Source: Batrachochytrium dendrobatidis JAM81
Lineage: Eukaryota > Chytridiomycota > Chytridiomycetes > Rhizophydiales
DNA: 64,000 bases
Assembly (NCBI RefSeq): GCF_000203795.2
Contig: NW_006281108.1
Location: forward strand, 687,868 to 751,867
Reading direction: 5' to 3'
The position numbers and the translations under genes are program-made. Below, piece after piece: positions 24,201 through 34,304 of this stretch. Position 1 is the stretch's first letter. Every line of letters begins with the position of its first letter. The notes below the pieces were generated by a model. It was not told where the DNA came from, searched no databases, and saw only the letters and a list, made by a program, of their open reading frames with translations.

Positions 24201-25331
24201 TTAAAACGGTAACTCGTTTAATTTGTTTTCTGGAGCGACAAAAAAAGTATGAGTAGGGTTCCAAGTCTGGTTATCGTACGGTACGACACCAGCCGATGTA
24301 GGCGATGATCTGCGCGTACTATTTAAAATAAATGCTTGATGAAGTGGAGACGGAGCTGAAACGCTAGATTTGTCATTTTGTGCAAGACTCGTTATGCGCG
24401 AGTCGCTAAACGAGTATGGAGAAACAAGAGTTGCTGAAGGAGACATGTGTCCATTGTTACTGCTACCTTGACGAAATGAAAGTGTCATGGCGGGTGATCG
24501 TAACATAGTGGGAGAAGTAGGGTACCCGTTGCTACTTGCCGAACCACTGTTAGAATTGTTTGCATCGCCATTATCGCCCGCCATAATCACCAAAGGGAAC
24601 AGAAGCAGCCAAATGGAGCAAAAGTCGGAGAATACCAACGAGGCATAAAAGAGAAACCGATGTTCTATAAAAGAAGAAAGAATGCTGATGCTACCGAGAA
24701 GGACGCACAGAGCAATAGGAATGAGTCGGAGGAAGCGAGAAAGAACGCGAGCCTGTTGATGCACACGCGAAATGGGAAGCTGGCCTAAATGCTGAGGTGT
24801 TCGGCCTATGCCTGCAAGAGCTTTGAAGATTGGAATGGATACCACAATAGTAAGGATAGATAGGGAAATCACAAATACAAGGTTGTTTAGAAATGTCATC
24901 AACTTGTTGAGTTGGTGCGAGCACGAGTTTGGAACGTCAGGAGACATAAGTCCTTGAATGGTAACTACGCAAGAAGATAGTGCGCCAAGAAGTGCTGCAC
25001 TACAAGTAAGAATGGTGAGAACTGGACTCTTGATACTGCGATTAGCACCTGTTGCTCGCATATACAATCCCCAGAGAATCGCAAACCGCATCACAACCAA
25101 AAATCCATAGGATGTTCCATTGGCTGCGTCGCAATCAATGTTTGGGATATTCTCCACAAGAGTCATGAATGCAATACGTTGAGCAAGAAAGGCCGAAGAG
25201 GCAATTCCTACAGCGATGCCCTGATAGAAATTTTTGGTATTTGCGAGCGCAGTGCCGGCTCCATAAATTACAACAGCAGAGAATATTGATGATAATGTCG
25301 AAAGTGATGAGGTGAACGTGTGTTCCAACAT
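24201..25331 (-). CDS. Seven-transmembrane family protein C with long cytoplasmic-type tail
   Basis: Intact 376-residue ORF. Seven hydrophobic segments occupy residues ~10-245. Family landmarks are YGAGTALANTK, ENIPNIDC, VPNSC and SDFCSIWLLLFPLV. Unlike A and B, it has a ~125-residue Ser/Asn/Pro-rich C-terminal tail with short SPT/SPS motifs that could be phosphorylated. The ATG at 25331 is followed directly by the first helix, as in the relatives. The spacing of A, B and C on one strand suggests local duplication followed by insertion of unrelated genes. Function unknown. Confidence 0.8.
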   Translation of the reverse strand: MLEHTFTSSLSTLSSIFSAVVIYGAGTALANTKNFYQGIAVGIASSAFLAQRIAFMTLVENIPNIDCDAANGTSYGFLVVMRFAILWGLYMRATGANRSIKSPVLTILTCSAALLGALSSCVVTIQGLMSPDVPNSCSHQLNKLMTFLNNLVFVISLSILTIVVSIPIFKALAGIGRTPQHLGQLPISRVHQQARVLSRFLRLIPIALCVLLGSISILSSFIEHRFLFYASLVFSDFCSIWLLLFPLVIMAGDNGDANNSNSGSASSNGYPTSPTMLRSPAMTLSFRQGSSNNGHMSPSATLVSPYSFSDSRITSLAQNDKSSVSAPSPLHQAFILNSTRRSSPTSAGVVPYDNQTWNPTHTFFVAPENKLNELPF

Positions 25332-26139
25332 AATGTAGTGTCACTAGAAATAAATAGATATGCTTGATCGATAAGAGCAAATATGTAGACAAATCAGCGA
25401 TGAAAAATAAGTAGACAATGTGTACGAATTGATTTCAGATAAAGAGAAAATTGTATTTTAAAGTAGATATATGGACTGTTTAGAAAATTTGGTTAATAAT
25501 ATAGCAGGGAATGTATAGTACTTTAATCTATATGATTGCAGAGAAAGAGGAGAAGTAACGAAATGAGCAGGCAGTCCCAATTAATATACTCCACAGAGTG
25601 GGCGATTTTTATTTGAACTGAAAAGTAAAACTAGCTTTTTAACAAAGCAATAAGCTGTGGCGAGATGACTTGTTTGCATATCAGAGATACTAACAGCATA
25701 ACCAATCTTAATGAAAGTGGCTGAAATTGGCCAAATGTATAGTAAAGGGAAGTATACTTGCGGTGGCAGCTCAGTGGCTTTACAAAAACTATTTGCTTCG
25801 GCTTGATAGTAAATAGATAGTGGACATATGAAATGCACAGGTATTTTATTTTTCAATAGTATATCGCACAATTTGGATCTAGAAGCAAGAATTAAACATA
25901 TGCTCGTGGACAATGAGACTGTAGGAGATGAACAGATATTACTGTAGAGTACAAATAGCTTAAATGATGGTATTTTTAGCTTTGAACATTGATTTACAAT
26001 CAGTCGAACATACACCTGAACAGCTCATCGGCAATGTGTGGCTTTTTAATGCTTGCGGCTGGTGGCAGAGGAAAATGCGAAATTACCAGTAACCATTCTC
26101 AATATGTAACATGCACCTGAAAAAGTCTCGTGAGGTCCA
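25332..26139. other. Intergenic stretch, no supported gene
   Basis: A minus-strand open frame at 25581-26015 (144 codons) has no domain, an odd Ser/Ile/Cys-rich composition and no partner, so I do not call it. Nothing else stands out. Confidence 0.45.
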
Positions 26140-26546
26140 TTAACCACCTTCCATGTGGTCGAGTTTGTTATTTTTGCAACGATCAACATCATATTCAGTA
26201 TTTTTTGAGCTTGAGAGAGGTTTTGAAAGAGGCAGGTTTACATTAACGGGCTGCAGGTTCGCCTTGTCATCAGAAATGATACAGGTTGATTCGGGAGCAA
26301 GTGGTGCTTTACTGCCACACTTGCCAAGTTTGTGAATCATAAATGCACAATCGACCTCCAGTTGCTCGTCTGAAAAATGAGATGAGAGGCTTCGCGTACA
26401 GCGCAAACCTGTGTATGATACAACATTATATCCAAGCATACACGATACTCATCGACACCTGGATGCTGATTTTTGATTGCTGAAGCACGGTATTTTGGAA
26501 AAGCAACAGATAAACTGTTTTTGAAAGTGATCATCACTCGATTCAT
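26140..26546 (-). CDS. Small two-exon hypothetical protein
   Basis: Exons 26546-26444 and 26369-26140 join in phase across a 74-nt GT-AG intron with a good polypyrimidine acceptor (ATTTTTCAG), giving 110 residues. The N-terminal exon reads naturally (FKNSLSVAFPKYRASAIKNQ). The second exon contains two nearby cysteines (CAFMIHKLGKCG) and ends in a polar tail. No family recognised. Composition and splice phase support a real gene, but there is no homology evidence, and the ATG at 26546 is only the first available Met. Confidence 0.4.
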
Positions 26547-26828
26547 CCAATGGGTTGCTCACTCCCACAACTGCGTCGCCACTTTTATTAATGGCGTCAA
26601 ATCTCGGTTATTCTATAATTGTCAATGTTATTCTACAGGACTGTATTATTCCTTATGACAGATGGTGAGGCATCATTGCTCAAACCCTAACACCGTACTC
26701 TTCTTGATTCACCCAAATATATGCCAAATGATGATGATTCAGATGAAATAATTTCCGCTTGTTGCTTTGCACCTATCAAGTGAATCTGTTGCTAAAATGC
26801 TGTTATATTACTGGGATCGGTTTGTTTA

Positions 26829-27233
26829 GTGGTGATGTTTTACAATATTAGTAGATTGTTTGCTGATTGCAATAGCATGATCATACATGATGTTTCCTGT
26901 ACCATGACGACAATCTGACCTATTGACACGGCCAGTTTGTTGAATGGCCTGCGTTACAACCTGTTGCTCCACTCGATTCAATACAGGACATTACTCATTT
27001 GATGTTGTTCTGTGTGAGGTTTCAGTGTTTCATCTACAGTCTGTATATTAATATAAAACAATTGTGCAGTTTTACAGAGAATTCACATTTTCAAAATGCT
27101 GCAACAACAACTTGCTTGATACAGTCTGAATGCAGTCTGGATACAGTCTGAATGCAGTCTGGATACAGTCTGAATGTTCTCAAAGTACAATCAAATTGGG
27201 TTGTGGAAATATAATTCATGTTCTCATTCCTTT
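26829..27233 (+). repeat. Left arm of a ~400-bp inverted repeat (family R1)
   Basis: The reverse complement of this segment matches 29455-29834 almost base for base. The main difference is one extra 22-bp minisatellite unit here. The arms lie outside the coiled-coil gene 27376-29371, with this arm 142 bp past its stop codon. Confidence 0.93.
27119..27179 (+). repeat. Minisatellite of 22-bp units
   Basis: The unit tacagtctgaatgcagtctgga occurs about 2.5 times and is itself a doubled 11-mer (acagtctgaat / gcagtctggat). The right inverted-repeat arm has about 1.5 units at the matching place (29516-29560). Too short and too regular for a CRISPR array, and the host is eukaryotic. Confidence 0.9.
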
Positions 27234-27375
27234 GTATTCAGCTGTAAACTGATTTAAGATTTGTCAAACCCAATATCTGTGATCGTACAATGTACAACTT
27301 TTAAAATAAACTCGGGTTCTTGAATCCATTGAGCAACGGAAGTATAAACCATTGTAGCAATGAAAATTGACTATT

Positions 27376-29371
27376 TTACTGTTGATTACATTCATTTACT
27401 TTGCTACGATCAATCACACTTTTACGTACGTCTGATGGTTGGAGTGAGGCAGCTGTTTCAAAAGATGGTGAAGAGCAGTCTGGTAACGGCGTATCGTAAA
27501 ACAAGTCGTGATTCTTTTTAATTGATTCTTGAAAATTGTGCAAGGCATCGGCATTTTGGGTTTGATCTTCATCAGCATGTTCTTGAAATGAAACAGGTCT
27601 ATTCAACTCAGCCAAAGAATCATTAGAAAACGCTTGAGCAGGACTATCATGTATCAAAACAGGCTTCTCTTCCACTACTTCATCGATAGGTTTCTTTTCA
27701 ATATTCAGCTTTAGCGTATCCAGTTCGTATGCAAGCTGAGCGGTAGTAACACGTAGCTGATCGTTTTGAGAGCATTGAGCAACCAATTCATCCCTCAGTT
27801 TAGCAGCACGGTCAGTTTCGGCCCCTTTCATCAATTGCAAAGTGTGCAGCTCTCTTTTCAATCCACTCACTTCGTTATCTCCTTGTTCGACACGCAAATG
27901 AAGTGTTGCAATAACCTTGTTGAGATCGGCAATAAAATCAGTCATTTGAGCATCCGAGTGTGTCTTGTTGTGTATAGTGTTTTTATCATGGTCTAATTGA
28001 GCCAGCAAAAAGTCTTCATCAGATCGCAGTCGAGCAGAACTCGATACTCGCTCCAGTTTAGCCACCTGAATCTGCAATTCTTTTTTTTCACTGTCAGTCT
28101 GTGCTAATGCCTGTTCAAGATGTCGAATGCGCGATTCAGAACTCTGCTGTCCAGCAACCTGTGATAATCTTGCAATATGTAACTTCATACGCTGCTGATG
28201 ATGCAAAGACATAGAATGGACTTGAACAAGCGATGCATGGCGTGACTCTAAATGAGAATTGATGTCTTGAAGGTGAATACGTTGGTCATCTACTTCGCTT
28301 AATAAAGTTTTGGAGCCTTGATCGTATTCACCAGTTTCAAGTGAAGGAGAGAGAACAGCGAGACGAGCACGAAGCGTTTGAGCATATTCACGAGACTGTT
28401 CTAGATCGGATTGGATTTGATCTGCAAGCATTTTAAGTTGTTCATTTTCATCTCGGTAGCTTCGATACTCCTCCACCATTGTTTCAGTCTCCTCTAAACG
28501 AAGTTGTAAATCAGCTGCTGTTGTAGCATGAATGTCTCTCTGACGAACAAGATCCTGGTATGCTGAAGAAAGAGATTCAAGCTGCTGCTCAGCGACGCGA
28601 AGTTTATTCAATGTATTTGAATAAGCAGATGCACTCCCTGACCCACCATGCAAAGCAGTAGTTTCCAACTCCTGTATTTTAGAAAGCAGATCGGTCTTTT
28701 CACATTGTAACCGTTTTTTGTCCAATTGCATGGATTCTAATTCGCCTGAAAGCTCTTGGATGGCAGATTGGAGCGAATCGTGAGAAGCCTCGAGTCGTTT
28801 TAAAGAAGCTCGAGCCTGCCGATCAGACTCTTCTGATTTACGAAGATCCAGTAATGCAGCTTCATATTGGGATTGTAAATCGATATGAGCACATTCAAGT
28901 GTTTGAAGTTTCAGTGCAAGGTTTTGAGCTGACTGAGTTGATACTTGAACAAGTAATGGATCATATGTCGATTCAGATGATTCAGATATAGGTTCTATAG
29001 TGTTGGAGATGATTGATTGAGAAGTCATCAGCTGCTCATATTGTTGTTTAAGCTGCTCATTGTTTTCAAGAAGCGACTGACCAATTTCTGCAGATAGTTG
29101 CAGGTCTGTATTCACATTGATAAAGCACTATTTAAGCCTATAATGTTGCTAATAGGGGCATACAGACCATGAGTAAATGCAATACTTTTTTTATTTTAAT
29201 GTTACCTCGTTCACGATCCTCGAGTGCGTACTGAGCTTCTCTCAGTTGGCGACGCAACTCGACAACCAAAGAAGCAGAGGGAGTGAGTGCGGCCATGGAA
29301 TTATCTGCACCCAACTGTCGTTTAGTGCGCTGTGGAGTGGCAAAGACGCTTGGGGTCTTATCTGCCAGCAT
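27376..29371 (-). CDS. Coiled-coil protein with CC1-box-like motif, candidate dynein adaptor
   Basis: Two exons, 29371-29206 and 29105-27376, join in phase across a 100-nt intron to give 631 residues. Almost the whole protein is heptad-rich coiled coil (residues ~30-500) with a disordered acidic C terminus. Across the splice junction the protein reads RERDLQLSAEIGQSLLENN. This closely resembles the CC1 box of HAP1/TRAK- and BICD-type adaptors, whose AAxxG core binds dynein light intermediate chain; here the core is SAEIG. The first exon also fits an adaptor N terminus (LRREAQ-type heptads, Thr/Pro-rich start). Dynein activating adaptor is therefore a specific inference, not proof; a golgin or Num1-like coiled coil is the alternative. 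The gene is enclosed by inverted repeats, with the right arm ending ~84 bp upstream of the ATG. Confidence 0.7.
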
Positions 29372-29454
29372 GTTTCCTATTGGACTATTATTAGAGTTGA
29401 AATGACAAGGTTTACGAAAAAACTGTCCGATTCAATGTTCATATCTAATGACAA

Positions 29455-29834
29455 AAGGAATGAGAACATGAATTATATTTCCACAACCCAATTTGATTGT
29501 ACTTTGAGAACATTCAGACTGTATCCAGACTGCATTCAGACTGTATCAAGCAAGTTGTTGTTGCAGCATTTTGAAAATGTGAATTCTCTGTAAAACTGCA
29601 CAATTGTTTTATATTAATATACAGACTGTAGATGAAACACTGAAACCTCACACAGAACAACATCAAATGAGTAATGTCCTGTATTGAATCGAGTGGAGCA
29701 ACAGGTTGTAACGCAGGCCATTCAACAAACTGGCCGTGTCAATAGGTCAGATTGTCGTCATGGTACAGGAAACATCATGGATGATCATGCTATTGCAATC
29801 AGCAAACAATCTACTAATATTGTAAAACATCACC
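29455..29834 (-). repeat. Right arm of the inverted repeat (family R1)
   Basis: Near-perfect reverse complement of 26829-27233. Beyond 29834 the R1 similarity continues to about 29960 with the degenerate copy at 14294-14560, so this arm keeps more of the original element. On plus, a short open stretch in this arm contains QAIQQTGRVNRSD, reminiscent of SF2 helicase motif VI; the same frame is interrupted outside the arm. Confidence 0.93.
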
Positions 29835-30025
29835 AAACTCGGCCACAAAAGTGAAAGATTTTTATGCAAGAACTTTTCAAACACAAAACAGATACTAGTA
29901 GTGATGATTGATGGCAATTTTTTATTTTATCCCTTCATTCTCATGCTCTTTCCACCAGCTGTGAAGCTATTCATGCATTGGAGATATGAAAAGAGATTAC
30001 GGAATGCAATCTAAAGCACTCTTGA

Positions 30026-30800
30026 TCAGTTTAGTAGGTTGGAAATAGACAAGACAGACCAAGCAGGAAAGTGGTCGGGTGGATATGTATTACATGCATG
30101 TGAATATGTAGGTGCAGCCATTTGGTGGGATTGTACAGTATCTATGGATGCATCAGCGACACAAATAGCCAGTGTCAGCAGGGACATTCCAGAATGCATA
30201 GTATTTGTAAATTCCCCAAGTGTACGGGCCGGTGAAGAGGATCTGTTGGAAACCGGCGAAAGTGGCAAGGACACCGGAGTCCCAGAAGTCATGTTAGTTA
30301 ATGCAGAGTCGGCAGATTCTGTAAGGGGAGATGAGGATGCTTGAGTGGATTTATGCATTTTTTGATGTCGTTGCAGAGCATCAAGACGAGCAAACCTAGC
30401 AATCCATAAACAGGATCAGCCAACTGATCGTAATAGCCATACCATTCAGTCCTACAAAAACTTACCCTCGATGGCATCCCTGGCAATTAAAAGGTTTTCG
30501 ACCAGTGTGAGTCAGTTGGTGTCGCGCTAGATGCTCACTTCGGTGAAAGCTAGACACACATATTGAGCATCTATGCCGCCGTTCTGATTTTGATACTGCA
30601 CCACTGGTAGTGGTTACAACCGTACTGGATTTGATATTATTGGATGGTGCAGATTGTCTTCTCGTCCTGGATGTTTTTGACACGAGCAGTTTTGCTTTGC
30701 TTGACAGAGGTGTGTGGTCTGTGTTGGCATATGTAAAAGCTGGATCAATAGCATGTGCTGCAGAATCAGCTTGTGGTGAGCAAGGGATGGATATAGACAT
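30026..30800 (-). CDS. Two-finger C2H2 zinc-finger protein
   Basis: Exons 30800-30466 and 30395-30026 join in phase over a 70-nt intron. The first finger is complete in exon 1 (HRCSICVSSFHRSEHLARHQ with its second His, then linker THTGRKPF). The second finger is interrupted by the intron after CQGCHRG and resumes FARLDALQRHQKMH. Both follow C-x2-C-x12-H-x3-H, and the linker resembles the TGEKPF type. The paired C-terminal-type fingers resemble the MIG1/MSN2-like class of fungal DNA-binding regulators. The rest is Ser/Thr-rich and disordered. The open frame extends upstream to a non-ATG codon, so I start at the ATG at 30800. Target genes unknown. Confidence 0.82.
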
Positions 30801-32742
30801 CACGTATAGCACAATAGGTTTGTGTAGTAAAGAAAGTCGGGCAACAAGTTTGAAAAGCGGAATTTAGTTTGCAGAGCCGATTGCGAATGTATATCACTGG
30901 TTTACGTAACAAGAGAAATAGATGGACAGGTAACAACTAGCCGGTTTTAAAAGACGAATAACTGTTGAATTTAAACGAGCTCGATAAATCAAATCGAAAC
31001 AAAATATGCAAATGGCAAAGCAACGGAATTCAACTGCAGTTTCAAAATATGACCATTATCTGACCCCACATCCAATGGTATAAGCCGTATTTGTAGGTGC
31101 GAATTGAGCACGGGTATAATCCTTGGATTAATCTAATGTTCGGCCTTATTATTGCGCCTATTTGGGTGTTAACCATCATCAACATACACGCAATGCTTTG
31201 TGTGGGGACAATACATCAGTCTACCCATTATTTGGTGTGCTTATTGTTGTCGACTGTAGTCCAATTGCATGCGGCATTATTGGTATTTGAAAGTAACTCT
31301 TAATCCACTCGCCCGACTATAATACAGCTACGCTGCCTCATACCCAATCTGCTTAGACATTCTAAAGTGGAGTCACATTAATCGGTGACCTTGCCTGCAC
31401 CATCACTACGCTGACAGCTGTAGTGGCTCTGTTCAGCTAGAACAAAGCAAAATGACAACTTTGAAATCACGCCATCACAAGCCAATAATTTACTACATGT
31501 CAATCGCTTTTCATATTTGCTTCGGCCTCCAATAAAGATTTAACCCGCTCTTGTGGAGTTATGGCGCTATCACTCGACTCATGTTACTATATCAAGGTAT
31601 CTAATTGAAAAATGAATCCGCCGACTCAATGACATCACAGATTGGCATAATTAAGTTGGTTTTTAAATACACTACACAGTGGACTAAAAGTTTTAAAGTC
31701 GTACATTTCAGCTGAACATTGTGCCATTATACAATGCACGCTTTGTCTTTAATGGCTGGACAATTCGCTACAAGACAGCAAGATAAAAGCCATCTAACCC
31801 TGTACATCTGGAAAGTAGCTGGATATTCTAGCGTCGCTGCTTTTTGTTTGTAGTTAAGCAATTCCAATCTAAAGCACTTTCTGCATGTGGCAGCGTATTT
31901 CAACATTTGCTTTGTCTACTGTCTACCTGATATGTATATGAGTCAAGCCTCGATCATTCCCTCAATGTCAATGCTGTGCTTGATCGGAGAAATCTGATTG
32001 CCGACCCATTATTATCTCTTAACATGTGATTTTCATCAACCCAATATGGCTCATCGAAAAGCCGATTGGATAGTCTCGATAGTGAAACACCAATTGTTTG
32101 AAGCGCTGCAGGAATATATGGTTATCGTGGAAATCAAGTGATCTCATTAGTTCAACTCCGTTTTATTTTCAAAATCACCATGTAATGCATGCCAGTTCTA
32201 GCTTATTATATGCACAGCAATCTGAGCAATAACATATTCGGCCGATCAAATCAGATCTATTATTCAAATCAGCCATCATAACCATTGTTCATATAGATTG
32301 TTGATGCTGGTAGTTTCTAATCGCTCGATGTTTTTGATGGCATTCAATCTTGATACTAGTATGCAGATGCTTGACCAGATTTGATATTCTGCAATAAGTA
32401 TTGTGACAATCAAGTCAGGATTACACTAGTTCCAATGACAACTCTCATTCTATTCTGACTATGCAGTATGTGTGCTCGATTCTTTACTGTTGCCAATCCA
32501 GCACCACTATTTGCTATACTAGATGGCTAATACTTTGATACCAATATACCTGACAGCACGATTGTTTGCATTGTGAAACCAAGTTTCCTGTGCTTTATCT
32601 GTAACATATCATGTTTTCATACTACAGTTTACTCAAAATTGCATAAACAAGCTATATTTGCACGAGAATAAAGCACTTTAAAAACAAAATCCACATTTTC
32701 AGATAATACCAAGAATGCTTCACATGTATTCATGGTATTAGT
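30801..32742. other. 1.9-kb gene-poor region
   Basis: I see no convincing coding sequence. The frame at 31097-31303 is hydrophobic but lacks support. Some segments (for example 'ttattcaaatcagc' near 32258) echo R1 elements, so the region may contain eroded repeats. The last ~300 bp is the 3' flank of SRP receptor beta. Confidence 0.4.
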
Positions 32743-34123
32743 TTACCACTCTGCAATCGTTTCAAACACCATCTGCACATCGTCTATATTTTTGTTGGAG
32801 TCAGTCGAATTGTCTATGTCTTGTTCAGCCGATATCGGTTTGCAACTGATTGATGCAAACGTAACCTCGTTGGAAAGATGTTCAAATTTGAAATCTTCCT
32901 CGTGTCCTAAATATGCTACATCCTCATCCCCTTCAGATTGAGCAGCAATGCCAGAGCTTCGTGCTTTGCGTAATTGGTTACTATACAACAGTATATTAAA
33001 CAAAACATCAATGAATCATCACACCAGCCATGATACGGTTTGGAAATAAAACGCGCTTACATTTCTTGTTCCAGCATGCTCTTTACAAGTGCAGGTGTAA
33101 GTGATAAAATCACATCATTCTTGTTGCACAGGATGTGTACTGGCAATTCGCTATTCAAGGTGGTATTATTTGTAAGAACATCATAGAGGTACTCTGATGT
33201 TGAACGCAGTATGTCTTCTTTGCGAAGTTGGGATGAATCCACAACAAACAGGATCCCTTTTGCGCTGGGCAAAAATGTATTAAACTTGAACCGTAATCTT
33301 AAATGACCTGGAATATCAACAAGTTTTGTATTCAACATCTACAAAATTGACAAATGTAGTCGACATACAAAACAATGATTTGCTGGTTAGTTGTATAAAT
33401 CATACAAGATCAGTTATGCACACAACCTCATACCAGTCAAGTTTCTAAACTAAATAATAAACTCACATTGTTTGCAAGCGGTGCTACATTTTCCTGCATA
33501 GATACGCATGTTTCAATAGACCGATGGCCAGTAAGCTAAAATGCCAAATCATTTCAAATCGGTTGTACAGAAATAACAGCAGAGTGCGTTTAGCTTATTG
33601 GCTACTCAAAGTATTAGCATGGATGCAAATAAAACATTTGTTTGCTATTAGAGCTGATTTACCTTGTAAAACAGTGCAGTTTTTCCAGATCCAGATGGCC
33701 CAGCTATTACAACAGTGTCCCTTGTACTCGTACTTCCTACGGCTCCTAGCAAACTAGATCTGCCATTTTTTCCCAGTAAGAACCACGCAGAGAGCAGCAG
33801 TGCTGATTGTACATGAATCACAATCCAGATAAGCAATTCAAAAGTGATGCAAGTGTATTACAGTCAGTTAAACCGTTCCATTACTGGTCAATATGCTGTA
33901 TAAATAGATTGCATTGCTGCCAACTCTAGATTTTGAGCTTCGTTGAATTCCAGCAGGTCAATCGGAGAGCAGTGACATTTTGACTGAATCGATAGTCTGA
34001 TAATGAAACTCTGACCAGCATTTGTATTGCGTTGAATAAGAGTCCGAGGCAGATTAAATACTTACCAATTACAAGAATGACTGCTGATAGCACGAACCCA
34101 AAGGATGCGACCAAGTGTGGCAT
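32743..34123 (-). CDS. SRPRB: Signal recognition particle receptor subunit beta
   Basis: ER-membrane GTPase that anchors SRP receptor alpha for co-translational targeting. Five exons (34123-34066, 33802-33663, 33535-33467, 33338-33061, 32980-32743) join in phase to 260 residues. An N-terminal helix (FGFVLSAVILVIALLLSAW) is the membrane anchor and is assembled across intron 1. The GTPase motifs follow: P-loop GPSGSGKT, switch region with CVSMQEN, G3 DIPGH, G4 CNKND, and the SRbeta-typical EQEINQLRKARS stretch before a C-terminal domain. Intron 1 is long (263 nt). The gene is head-to-head with DNMT2. Confidence 0.95.
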
Positions 34124-34304
34124 TCTGATGTTTGATTAATTAGTGCCTGCAATGTTTCTACCAAAAAGTGAATGGACTCGATAACTACAAAAAGTTTCCG
34201 TCCAGTTACTCGATAGATTGATGGAAGCCAGAGTTTTGGGCAAAGAGCAATGTGACTAAAACTGAACATGGACAGCTTTGGTTTTAATCTCGAAATATTT
34301 ATAG
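34124..34304. promoter_or_regulatory. Bidirectional promoter region SRPRB/DNMT2
   Basis: Only 181 bp separate the two divergent start codons, so core promoters must be shared or overlapping. AT-rich, and I recognise no specific factor site. Confidence 0.55.

Noticed and set aside
25581..26015. 144-codon minus-strand open frame
   Set aside because: Looks like chance in AT-rich DNA; no motif, no splice context, no relative.
27119..27179. Short regular repeats resembling a CRISPR array
   Set aside because: Units are contiguous without spacers and the genome is eukaryotic; it is a minisatellite.
31097..31303. Hydrophobic 68-codon frame as a small membrane protein
   Set aside because: No relative, no splice partner; region looks like eroded repeat.
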